Notes under the pieces: model-generated
What the model was told of the DNA's origin: nothing
The model's database searches: none
The model's input: only the letters and a program-made list of their open reading frames with translations
Made by a program: the position numbers and the translations under genes
Origin: Methylobacterium dankookense
Lineage (GTDB): Bacteria; Pseudomonadota; Alphaproteobacteria; Rhizobiales; Beijerinckiaceae
Reading direction: 5' to 3'
DNA: 64,000 nucleotides
NCBI RefSeq assembly: GCF_902141855.1
Contig: NZ_CABFVH010000013.1
Location: 1-64,000 of the forward strand
Shown: piece by piece, positions 25,850 to 33,916 of the stretch
Position numbering within the stretch: the stretch's first letter is position 1
Layout of the letters: each line of letters begins with the position of its first letter

Positions 25850-27574
25850 TCAGGCCTCGCGACGGCGCCAGCGCTGCAGGTGCGCGACGACCCCCCATCC
25901 GATCAACGCGAGAAGGAGCCGTGCGGTCAGCGCGGTCGCCATGATGACGCTCGCCATCGCCGCGGCGGAGGCGGTGGTGCCGGCCTCGTCCATGTGGACG
26001 ATGGCGATGGAGGCGAGCTTGGTATCGGCCCCGTAGAGGAAGATCACCGCCGAGACCGTCGTCATGGCGTTGACGAAGAGGTAGACGGCGAGTTCCAGCA
26101 CGGTCGGCAGGCAGATCGGCAGGCTGACCCGGGTGAAGGTCCGCCAGAACGGCACCTTGAGCGAGGCCGAGACCGCCTCGAACTCGGGATCGATCTGCTT
26201 GAGCGCCGTCGTCGCGGTCACGTGGGCGACGGTGTAGTAGTGCGCGAGCGTATTGATCGCGAGCAGGGCCAGCGAGCCGTAGAGGACGTTGAGCGGGTTC
26301 CAGGGCGCGTTGAAGAAGAACACGTAGCCGAGGCCGAGGACGAGGCCGGGCACCGCGAGCGGCAGCATGGCGAGGAGCTGCGCCACCATCCGGCCGGCGG
26401 GGAAGACCTTCAGCTTCTCGATCAGGTAGGCGCCGGAGAAGACCACCACGGTGCCGATGGCGGCGACCGATCCCGCCATGGCGAGCGAGTTCCAGTAGGG
26501 CGACCAGCCATCGGCATCGGTGGCGGCGAAGTCGTAATGGTCGAAGGTGAGGGCGAGGTTGTAGGGCCAGTAGCGGATGAAGGAGGCCCAGACCGCGACG
26601 CCGTAGGTGCCCACGATCACGCCCGCCACGCCGAGCGCGTAGGCGAGGGACAGGCGGTCGCGCAGGCGCCGCGGCTTCGGCTCGTAGGGCACCGAGCGGG
26701 CCGAGAGGAGGGCGGACTGGCGGCGCTGGATCATCCGGTCCACCGCGAAGGCGAGCACGGCAGGCACCAGCATCAGCAACCCGACGACGGCGCCCATCGG
26801 GAAATTCTGCTGGCCGACCACCTGCCGGTAGGCGTCGGTGGCGAGCACGGAATACTGGCCGCCGATCACCTTCGGGATGCCGAAATCGGTCACGACCAGG
26901 GTGAAGACCACGAAGCCCGCGCTGACGAGGCCGTAGCGCGCGCCGGGCAGCGTCACGGTGGCGAAGGTGCGCAGCCGGCTCGTGCCCATGGCGGCGGCGG
27001 CCTCGTAGAGGCGCCCGTCGGAGAGGGAGAGCGCGGTCGTCAGGATGATCAGCGCGTGCGGGAAGGCGTAAAGGCACTCGGCGATCACGATGCCGATCGG
27101 CCCGTAGACCGAGTGCCCGAACAGGAGCCCGCGCAGGAAACCCTGGTTGCCCAGGATGTAGGTGAGCGCGATGCCCGACAGCAGCGAGGGCGCGAAGATC
27201 GGCAGCAGCGCTGCGGCCAGGAACAGGCCCTTGAACGGCATGGCCGTGCGCGTCAGCGCATAGGCGTAGCCGAAGGCGAGCGGCACCACGAGCGCCACCG
27301 CGAGCGCGGCGATGGTGAGGCTGTTGACGAGGGCCTCGACGAGGGTCGGCGTCGCGAAATAGGTGCGGAAATTGGCGATTCCGGCAAAGCCCCCGCTCGG
27401 CCCCTCGAAGCTCTTGATCAGCAGCGCCCCGAGCGGCAGCGCGATGATCAGGACGAGGAGCACGCAGAGCGCCGCGACGAGGCCCGCGGCGATCGCCGAT
27501 TCCGGGACGCGGCGGCGGGCGGTCACCGGCGCGCCGGCGTCGGGCAGGGGCAGGGTGATCGCTGCATCGCTCAT
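25850..27574 (-). CDS. phnU2: 2-aminoethylphosphonate ABC transporter, fused permease
   Basis: A 574-residue protein with two binding-protein-dependent permease domains in one chain, about twelve membrane helices. The EAA loops are YEAAAAMGTSRLRTFATVTL in the first half and FEAVSASLKVPFWRTFTRVS in the second. It starts MSDAAITLPLPDAG at 27574; the frame continues upstream through the ATPase gene only as a shadow. Fused permeases of this type occur in the ferric-iron/AEP transporter group, and the flanking phnW and phnX point to AEP. It moves substrate across the inner membrane. Confidence 0.87.
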   Translation of the reverse strand: MSDAAITLPLPDAGAPVTARRRVPESAIAAGLVAALCVLLVLIIALPLGALLIKSFEGPSGGFAGIANFRTYFATPTLVEALVNSLTIAALAVALVVPLAFGYAYALTRTAMPFKGLFLAAALLPIFAPSLLSGIALTYILGNQGFLRGLLFGHSVYGPIGIVIAECLYAFPHALIILTTALSLSDGRLYEAAAAMGTSRLRTFATVTLPGARYGLVSAGFVVFTLVVTDFGIPKVIGGQYSVLATDAYRQVVGQQNFPMGAVVGLLMLVPAVLAFAVDRMIQRRQSALLSARSVPYEPKPRRLRDRLSLAYALGVAGVIVGTYGVAVWASFIRYWPYNLALTFDHYDFAATDADGWSPYWNSLAMAGSVAAIGTVVVFSGAYLIEKLKVFPAGRMVAQLLAMLPLAVPGLVLGLGYVFFFNAPWNPLNVLYGSLALLAINTLAHYYTVAHVTATTALKQIDPEFEAVSASLKVPFWRTFTRVSLPICLPTVLELAVYLFVNAMTTVSAVIFLYGADTKLASIAIVHMDEAGTTASAAAMASVIMATALTARLLLALIGWGVVAHLQRWRRREA

Positions 27575-27599
27575 CGCGTCCGGGCCTCCGTCTCGTCGA

Positions 27600-28697
27600 T
27601 CAGGCCGCGGAGACCTGCGGGAAGGCGCGCAGCGCCCGGGGCGGCAGCGCGACGTAGAGGTATTGTCCCTCGGCGAGCCGCAGGTCGCCGAACAGGTTGG
27701 CCGAGAGGTCGGCGACGAGGCTGCAGCCAAGGTCGCGGCTCGGCTCCAGCCGCGCCCGGTAGAAGGAGCCAAGGAATTCGAGGCTCTTCACCCGCACCTC
27801 GATCGCGTTGACGTCGCCCGCGGCGACGCCCCCGACCCGGATCTCCTCCGGCCGGAAGCCGAGGCGCACGGGGCTGCCCGGCACGAAGCCGCGCCCGTCC
27901 TCGCAGACGAGATCCACCGCGCCGACGCGTAGCGCCTGCGACTGCGAGACCGTCCCGTCGAGGAAGGTCATCGCGCCGATGAAGTCGGCGACGAAGGCGG
28001 TCGCCGGGTTGCGGTAGATCTCCTCCGGCGTGCCGACCTGCTCGATCCGGCCGTGGTTCATCACCACGACGCGGTCGGCCATGGCGAGCGCCTCCTCCTG
28101 ATCGTGGGTGACCATGATCGTGGTGATGCCGAGACGCTTCTGGAGCGAGCGGATCTCCTCGCGCAGGCGGATGCGGACCTTGGCGTCGAGGGCGGAGAGC
28201 GGCTCGTCGAGGAGCAGCAGCGAGGGCGAGGTGGCGAGCGCGCGGGCGAGGGCGATGCGCTGCTGCTGCCCGCCCGAGAGCTGGACCGGATACTTCGCCG
28301 CCTGGTCGGGCAGGCCGACCAGGGCGAGGAGCTCGGCGACGCGGGCCTTGATCCGGTCGCGCTTCATCCGGCGGTTGACGAGCCCGTAGGCGACGTTGTC
28401 CGCCACCGTGAGGTTCGGGAACAGGGCGTAGGACTGGAAGACGATGCCGAAATCCCGCTCCGCCGGGGCCGCGTCCGAGACGTCGACCCCGCCCATCGCG
28501 ATGCGGCCCTCGTCCTGGCGGTCGAGGCCCGCGATGATGCGCAGGAGCGTGGTCTTGCCGCAGCCGGAGGGACCGAGGAAGCAGACGAAGGCGCCGCGCG
28601 GGATCGCGAGGTCGATCCCGTCCAGGGCGAGGAAGCTGCCGTAGCTCTTCGAGAGGCCCTGAACCTTCAGGAACGGTGTGGGATCGGGTCTCGTCAT
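27600..28697 (-). CDS. phnT2: 2-aminoethylphosphonate ABC transporter, ATP-binding protein
   Basis: A 365-residue ABC ATPase from ATG 28697 (MTRPDPTPFLKVQGLSKSYG). Walker A is GPSGCGKTTLL, the Q-loop FQSYALFPN, the signature LSGGQQQRIALARAL, Walker B LLLLDEPLSALD, and the switch His is in VTHDQEEA. A C-terminal TOBE domain follows (LGFRPEEIRVGG). It powers the fused permease and sits between the permease and binding-protein genes, all in one direction. Confidence 0.9.
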   Translation of the reverse strand: MTRPDPTPFLKVQGLSKSYGSFLALDGIDLAIPRGAFVCFLGPSGCGKTTLLRIIAGLDRQDEGRIAMGGVDVSDAAPAERDFGIVFQSYALFPNLTVADNVAYGLVNRRMKRDRIKARVAELLALVGLPDQAAKYPVQLSGGQQQRIALARALATSPSLLLLDEPLSALDAKVRIRLREEIRSLQKRLGITTIMVTHDQEEALAMADRVVVMNHGRIEQVGTPEEIYRNPATAFVADFIGAMTFLDGTVSQSQALRVGAVDLVCEDGRGFVPGSPVRLGFRPEEIRVGGVAAGDVNAIEVRVKSLEFLGSFYRARLEPSRDLGCSLVADLSANLFGDLRLAEGQYLYVALPPRALRAFPQVSAA

Positions 28698-28741
28698 GCC
28701 ACTCTCGCTCCTCGACGCGTCGCGCTTCGCCTGCCCCGGTC

Positions 28742-29758
28742 CTACTTCTTGGCGGCCTTCGCCTCGTAGCGGCGCGACCACTCGGCCAGGATGCGGTCGC
28801 GGTTCTCGGCCATCCAGCCGAGGTCGTTCTTGATCATGCCCGCCTCGGCATTGGCCGGATAGTTGGCCGGGGCGCTCGACACGCCCGGATAGGCGACGAT
28901 CGCGTAGCTCTTCGCGTAGAGCTCGCTCGCGGCCTTGGTGGCCCCCCAGTCGGCGACCTTCTTGGCGAGCGCCAGGTTCTTCGCGCCCGCCACCACCGCC
29001 ATGGCCTCCTCGTCCCAGCCGGTGCCGTCGGCGGGCACGACGACCTCGATCGGCGCGCCCTTGGTCTTCTCGGAGGCGCCGCGCATGTCGAGGGAGAGGC
29101 CCGCCGTGCGCTCGCCGCGGGCGGCCTGGACGCAGGGCGCCGAGCCCGAATGGAGATAGGCCGCGATGTTGTCGTGGAGGCGGTCCATGAAGGCCCAGCC
29201 CTTCTCCTCGCCCATGCTCTGGAGCCAGCCGGCCACCATCAGGTATCCGGTGCCCGAGGAGGCCGGGTGCGGCATCACGATCTTGCCCTTGAGGCCGGGC
29301 TGGAGGAGGTCCTCCCAGCGCTGGGGCGTCTTCACGCCGTCGCGGCCGGCTTCCGCGGTGTTGAAGCAGACGACGCCGAGATAGGCGTCCATGCCGGTCC
29401 AGGTGTAGGGCGCCTTCGGGTCCCGGAACGCCTCCTTCAGGGCATCGGCCCCGGCCGGCTTGTACTCGGCCAGCAGGTTGAGCTTCTCGAACATCAGCAG
29501 GCTCGAGGCGGCGAGCCCGATCACCATGTCGGCGCGCGGATTGTCCTTCTCCGCCAGGAAGCGGGCGGTGATGACGCCCGTGGAATCGCGCACCCAGACC
29601 ACCTCGGCCTCGGGCACCGCCCGCTCGATGGCCGCCTTGAAGGGGCCGAGCTGGTCGTTCTCCAGGGCGGTGTAGATCGTAAGCTTCGTCCGCTCGGCCG
29701 CCTGCGCCGCCGATCCGGCTAGAGCGAGGACGAGGGCAACGGTCGAGAAGAACTTCAT
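28742..29758 (-). CDS. phnS2: 2-aminoethylphosphonate ABC transporter, periplasmic binding protein
   Basis: A 338-residue extracellular solute-binding protein with a Sec signal peptide (MKFFSTVALVLALAGSAAQA, cut after AQA). The mature start ERTKLTIYTALENDQLGPFK and the hinge region resemble the AEP-binding group within the iron-binding (FbpA-like) superfamily. The start is ATG 29758. It would catch AEP in the periplasm for the adjacent permease/ATPase. A ferric or thiamine ligand would be the alternative without the phn context. Confidence 0.87.
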   Translation of the reverse strand: MKFFSTVALVLALAGSAAQAAERTKLTIYTALENDQLGPFKAAIERAVPEAEVVWVRDSTGVITARFLAEKDNPRADMVIGLAASSLLMFEKLNLLAEYKPAGADALKEAFRDPKAPYTWTGMDAYLGVVCFNTAEAGRDGVKTPQRWEDLLQPGLKGKIVMPHPASSGTGYLMVAGWLQSMGEEKGWAFMDRLHDNIAAYLHSGSAPCVQAARGERTAGLSLDMRGASEKTKGAPIEVVVPADGTGWDEEAMAVVAGAKNLALAKKVADWGATKAASELYAKSYAIVAYPGVSSAPANYPANAEAGMIKNDLGWMAENRDRILAEWSRRYEAKAAKK

Positions 29759-29986
29759 GCGCGGGGCTCCAGCATCGAACTGTACCGGGCGCACATAGCT
29801 CCGGCATGATGACAGTAGAAAGACAATACCACCCGGCGACAAGTTTGTAGTTTTTGCAAGCGTGCGCAGTTTTTGGGCGATCTAGTCAGAGAAAATCTTC
29901 CATTCTGTTTGGCATGACTTCGCGATATCGCCCGATGTGGTCGGACGATACGGGGCGTCCAGTGGTGGCCGGCGCGGGCGCCGGCG

Positions 29987-30814
29987 TCAGCAGGCCTGCG
30001 GCATGCGGCCGGCCGCGAGCAGCCCCTCGATGTCGGCGATCACGCCGGGCAGGTCGGCGATGGTGTCGATGAGGAAGTGCGGCCGCGAATCGGCGAAGAG
30101 GGCCTTGATCCGGTTGCGCTCGGCGGCGAGTTGGTCGGCGGTCAGCGCCTTGAACGCCTCGTAGCTCAGGCCCATCGCGTTGCCGGAGCAGGTGAGCGCC
30201 ACCGTCCACATGCCGGCCTTGCGGCCTTCGAGGATACCGGGGACGGTGTCGTCCACCTTCACGCAGGCGGCGACGTCATCGATCCCGAGGGCGATGACGT
30301 TGGCGAGAGCCTGGGCCGGGTAGGGACGACCGTTCGGCACCTCGTCGGTGGCGACCACGTGGTCGGCCTCGTAGCCGTTGGTCCGGGCGAGCGCGACGAC
30401 GCGCTCCATCACGCAGGCCGGGTAGCCCGAGCAGGAGCCGATCCTGATGCCGCGGGCGCGCAATTGGGCGATCGCGTCGAGGGCGCCCGGGATGATGCCG
30501 GAATGCGCGGCGATCTTCTCGATCTGCAGCGGCATGAAGCGCTCGTAGATCGCGGTCACGTCGGCGTCCGTCGGCGTGCGGCCGAACCTCTCCGCATAGC
30601 GGGCGGCGATTTGCGGCTCGTTGCAGAGGGTGCGGATGTGGTCCCACTTGCCCATGCCCATCGGCCCGCGCGCCTCTTCCAGGCTGACCGCGACGCCGAA
30701 CTCGCCGAAGGCCTCGACGAAGATCTGGGTGGGGGCGAAGGAGCCGAAATCGACCACCGTTCCGGCCCAGTCCAGGACCACCGCCTGGACGGATCTCGGG
30801 TTCTCGTAAGGCAT
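29987..30814 (-). CDS. phnX: phosphonoacetaldehyde hydrolase (phosphonatase)
   Basis: A 275-residue HAD-superfamily enzyme that cleaves the C-P bond of phosphonoacetaldehyde to acetaldehyde and phosphate. The nucleophile motif is [15 protein letters not shown], where WAG after the Asp is specific for phosphonatase. The Schiff-base Lys is in [10 protein letters not shown], motif II is SCSGYP, the loop with GRPYPAQAL follows, and the metal site is [10 protein letters not shown]. Start [12 protein letters not shown] has GGGAG upstream. It is 21 bases from phnW. Confidence 0.96.
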   Translation of the reverse strand: MPYENPRSVQAVVLDWAGTVVDFGSFAPTQIFVEAFGEFGVAVSLEEARGPMGMGKWDHIRTLCNEPQIAARYAERFGRTPTDADVTAIYERFMPLQIEKIAAHSGIIPGALDAIAQLRARGIRIGSCSGYPACVMERVVALARTNGYEADHVVATDEVPNGRPYPAQALANVIALGIDDVAACVKVDDTVPGILEGRKAGMWTVALTCSGNAMGLSYEAFKALTADQLAAERNRIKALFADSRPHFLIDTIADLPGVIADIEGLLAAGRMPQAC

Positions 30815-30835
30815 GGCGCGCTCCCGGCGGAGGGT

Positions 30836-31945
30836 TCAGAGGGTCTCGATGCGGAGTTCGCGGAAGGTCTCGGCCACTGCCTCGACCGCGCGTTCCATGT
30901 CGGTGGGCTCGACGGCGCCGATGCAGCCGACCCGGAAGGTCTCCACCTGGGTGAGCTTGCCCGGATAGAGGATGAAGCCCTTGGCCCGCACCGCCTGGTA
31001 GAAGTCCGCGAAGCGGTAGCGCCCGTCGCGCGGGGCGTGGAAGGTGACGATGATCGGCGCCTGGATCTCGGGCGGCAGGAAGCTGCGCAGGCCGAGCCGC
31101 CGCATGCCGGCGATCAGGGTCTCGCAGTTGCGCGCGTAGCGGGCGTGGCGGGCCGGCAGGCCGCCCTCGTCCTCGTACTGGAGCAGCGCCTCGTGCAGGG
31201 CCGCGACCACATGGGTCGGCGGCGTGAAGCGCCACTGGCCGGTGCGCTGCATGTAGAGGTGCTGGTCGCGCAGATCGAGCGCGAGGGAGGCGATGTTGCC
31301 CTCGGCCGCCAGCAGCGCCTCCTCGCGAGCGAGGACGAAGCCCATGCCCGGCACGCCCTCCAGGCATTTGCCCGAGGCCGCGATCAGCGCCTCGAAGGGT
31401 ACGGCGCGCGCGTCGATCGGCAGCGCCCCGAACGAGCTCATCGCGTCGATGATCAGGCGGCGGCCGTGCCGGGCCACCACGGTGGCGATCTCGGGCAGCG
31501 GGTTGAGGATGCCGGTGGAGGTCTCGCAATGGATCAGGCCGACATGAGTGACCGCGCGATCCTCGGCGAGCAGCCGGTCGACGGCCTCCGGCGTGGTCGG
31601 CACGTCCTCGGGCGTCTCGTAGACGCTGTGGTCGCGCCCGAGCATCTCGCAGATCTTCGCGAGGCGCTTGCCGTAGGCGCCGTTGACGAGGACGAGCATC
31701 TTGCCCGTCCGCGGCACGAAGGTGCCGACCGCCGCCTCCACCGCGAAGGTGCCGCTGCCCTGGAGCGGCACGCAGGCATGGCTGCCGGAGCCGTTCGCGA
31801 TCGCCACGAGCTTGTCGCAGAGGCTGGCGGTGAGCCCGTTGAAGCTGCCGTCCCAGGAGCCCCAGTCGGTCAGCATCGCCGCGCGGGTGCGCTCGGAGGT
31901 CGTGAGGGGGCCCGGGGTCAGGAGGATGGGAGCGGAGGAAGCCAT
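30836..31945 (-). CDS. phnW: 2-aminoethylphosphonate-pyruvate transaminase
   Basis: A 369-residue class V PLP transaminase that converts AEP and pyruvate to phosphonoacetaldehyde and alanine. The start [20 protein letters not shown] matches PhnW. The PLP Asp is in [11 protein letters not shown], the Schiff-base Lys (about residue 193) in [12 protein letters not shown], and the C-terminal Arg in ETFRVGCIG. It leads the minus-strand AEP operon and faces the LysR gene. The alanine it makes links to the nearby dadA/alr locus only by location. Confidence 0.95.
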   Translation of the reverse strand: MASSAPILLTPGPLTTSERTRAAMLTDWGSWDGSFNGLTASLCDKLVAIANGSGSHACVPLQGSGTFAVEAAVGTFVPRTGKMLVLVNGAYGKRLAKICEMLGRDHSVYETPEDVPTTPEAVDRLLAEDRAVTHVGLIHCETSTGILNPLPEIATVVARHGRRLIIDAMSSFGALPIDARAVPFEALIAASGKCLEGVPGMGFVLAREEALLAAEGNIASLALDLRDQHLYMQRTGQWRFTPPTHVVAALHEALLQYEDEGGLPARHARYARNCETLIAGMRRLGLRSFLPPEIQAPIIVTFHAPRDGRYRFADFYQAVRAKGFILYPGKLTQVETFRVGCIGAVEPTDMERAVEAVAETFRELRIETL

Positions 31946-32013
31946 GATCGCCCTCGATCGTCCGTGCCGGATCGCTGCGGACGAGGAGGATCTTGCGTTC
32001 GCGCTCCCATCAG

Positions 32014-32033
32014 ATCAAATCGTTTGTCGTGAT
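32014..32033. promoter_or_regulatory. possible LysR operator between phnW and lysR
   Basis: The sequence ATCAAATCGTTTGTCGTGAT has near-symmetric ends (ATCAA / GTGAT) around a central spacer and lies in the 118-base divergent region, about 30 bases before the lysR ATG. This is the usual place and form for a LysR binding site. The match is weak and unproven. Confidence 0.3.
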
Positions 32034-32063
32034 GTTTCCCATCAGTCAGGCCGATGGATCGCG

Positions 32064-32945
32064 ATGAACCTGTTCCAGCTCCGCGCCTTCGACGCCGTGT
32101 CCCGCGAGGGCAGCTTCACCCGCGCGGCCAAGCGCCTGAGCATCAGCCAGCCGGCCGTGACCGGGCACGTGAAGGCGCTGGAGGAGCGCTACGACCTCGT
32201 CCTGTTCCGCCGCACCGCCCGCAGCGCCGAGCTGACGCCCCAGGGCGAGGCGCTGGCGGCGCTGACGCGGCCCTTGTTCGGCCTCGTCGAGCAGGCCGAG
32301 GACCTGCTCCTGGCGAACCGCGCCCTGGTCACCGGGCGCATCGAGATCGCAGCCGATTCGCCCCACGTGGTGATGCCGCTGCTGGCGCGCCTGCGTGCAC
32401 GGCATCCCGGCATCACGGTCGGCTTGAGCCTCGGCAACGCGGCCGAGACCTACGAGGCCCTGCTGACCGAGCGGGCGAGCATCGGCGTGGTGACGGAGGC
32501 CGAGCCGCGCGAGGAGCTTCACCTCGAGGCGCTGGCGGTCTCGGAGGTCCGCGCCGTGCTGGCCCGGAGCCACCCCCTCGCAGGGCGCGCGGCCCTCGAC
32601 CTCGCCGAACTCGACGGGCAGGCGATGGTCCTGCGCGAGCCCACCTCGGTCACCCGCCGGACCTTCGACCGCGCCTGCCGCGCCCGCGGCGTCGAGCCCC
32701 TGGTCCTGATGGAACTCGACAGCCGCGAGGCGGTGATCGAGGCCGCCGCCGCCGGGATCGGCATCGGCATCGTGTCCTCCCTCGAATGCGGCGAGGACGG
32801 GCGCATCCACGCAATCCCGATCGCCGGGGCGGACCTGTCGAACCGGCATGCCATCGCCTGCCTCGCCCGCCGCCGCTCGCTGCGCCTGATCCGGGCGGTG
32901 CTCGACCTCGCCGCCGAGACGCAGCCCGAAGGAGCCCGCCCGTGA
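32064..32945 (+). CDS. LysR-family regulator of AEP catabolism
   Basis: A 293-residue LTTR starting MNLFQLRAFDAVSREGSFTR. The winged HTH is AAKRLSISQPAVTGHVKALE and the C-terminal part is a periplasmic-binding-like effector domain. Regulators of this type divergent from phnW form the recognised AEP-catabolism LysR group. It probably senses AEP or an intermediate and activates phnW and the operon behind it. The stop overlaps the start of the deoR-type gene. Confidence 0.88.
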   Translation: MNLFQLRAFDAVSREGSFTRAAKRLSISQPAVTGHVKALEERYDLVLFRRTARSAELTPQGEALAALTRPLFGLVEQAEDLLLANRALVTGRIEIAADSPHVVMPLLARLRARHPGITVGLSLGNAAETYEALLTERASIGVVTEAEPREELHLEALAVSEVRAVLARSHPLAGRAALDLAELDGQAMVLREPTSVTRRTFDRACRARGVEPLVLMELDSREAVIEAAAAGIGIGIVSSLECGEDGRIHAIPIAGADLSNRHAIACLARRRSLRLIRAVLDLAAETQPEGARP

Positions 32946-33742
32946 GCGCCGACGTCACCCCTTCCGCGCGCGCGATCGCCGCGCGCCGGCATGGCGAGAT
33001 CCTGAAGCGCCTCGCCGCGGACGGGCATATCAGCGTCGAGGAGATGGCCGCGCGCTTCGCGGTCTCGCGCGAGACCATCCGGCGCGACCTCAAGACGCTC
33101 GCCGGCCGCGGCCAGCTCGCCATCGTGCATGGCGGCGCGACCCGCCGCTCCGACGAGCCGACGCTCGCCGTGCGCCAGGGCGACAACCCGGAGGGCAAGG
33201 CGGCGATCGGCCGGGCCGCGGCCGGCCTCGTCGAGGACGGCATGGTGCTGTTGCTCGATTCGGGCTCGACCACCCTGGCGGTCGCGCAGGCGCTGGCCGG
33301 CCCCGATCGCCCGGACTGGCGCGGGCTGACGGTCTGCACCAACAGCCTGTCGATCGGGCTCGTGCTCTGCCGGGTGCCCGGCATCCGTCTGCATATGCTG
33401 GGCGGCGAGGTGAACGGTGCGGACGAGGCGGCCTTCGGCACCGAGAGCATCGCCGCGCTGGCGCGCTTTCGCGCCGACCTCGCCTTCATCGGGGTCGGCG
33501 GCATCTCCGAATCGGGCGACCTCACCGACTTCGCGGTGCTGCCGACCGAGCTGCGCGCGGCGATGCTCGGCGCGGCCGAGCGCGGCTTCGTCGTGGTCGA
33601 CCGCACGAAGTTCGGCCGCCTGACGCCGATCCGCCTGCAGCCGATCCCGCCGGGCACCGCCCTCATCGTCGACGCCGCTCCGCCATCTGCCATGGCCGAG
33701 GCCCTGGCGGCGCGCGCCCTTGGGATCATCGTTGCCGCTTGA
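32942..33742 (+). CDS. DeoR-family transcriptional regulator
   Basis: A 266-residue protein from GTG 32942, overlapping the lysR stop by four bases. The N-terminal HTH (HISVEEMAARFAVSRETIRR) is followed by the DeoR sensor domain (DSGSTTLAVAQAL, then TNSLSIGL and AFIGVGGIS), which usually binds a phosphorylated sugar or related metabolite. It is cotranscribed with lysR and precedes the dehydrogenase gene. Its target is probably the dehydrogenase-transporter pair. Confidence 0.85.
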   Translation: MSADVTPSARAIAARRHGEILKRLAADGHISVEEMAARFAVSRETIRRDLKTLAGRGQLAIVHGGATRRSDEPTLAVRQGDNPEGKAAIGRAAAGLVEDGMVLLLDSGSTTLAVAQALAGPDRPDWRGLTVCTNSLSIGLVLCRVPGIRLHMLGGEVNGADEAAFGTESIAALARFRADLAFIGVGGISESGDLTDFAVLPTELRAAMLGAAERGFVVVDRTKFGRLTPIRLQPIPPGTALIVDAAPPSAMAEALAARALGIIVAA

Positions 33743-33916
33743 TGTGGTTTTTTGTGGTTTTCTGTTGCTTATTCGAGCAAGGCCGCGCTAGACCGCTCTC
33801 CGCCGACGTGGAAGCCGGTTCGGCGAGCGCGCGTGACAGCAAAGGTCTGGCGCTGTGCCCTGTCGCAACGCGATTGGGCGTGGCTCCAGGGCTCGGGCGA
33901 GCACAGGAGAGCCGCG

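Noticed and set aside
25850..29758. Ferric-iron (FbpABC-type) transporter
   Set aside because: The protein families are related, but phnX, phnW and the AEP-type LysR are directly attached, so AEP is the better substrate call.
29968..29985. Perfect palindrome GCCGGCGC-GG-GCGCCGGC after phnX as a terminator
   Set aside because: The two-base loop forces an open hairpin and there is no T-run; chance palindromes are common at this GC content.
30077..32032. Plus-strand open frame of 651 codons opposite phnX and phnW
   Set aside because: Antisense shadow; phnX and phnW have all catalytic residues on the other strand.
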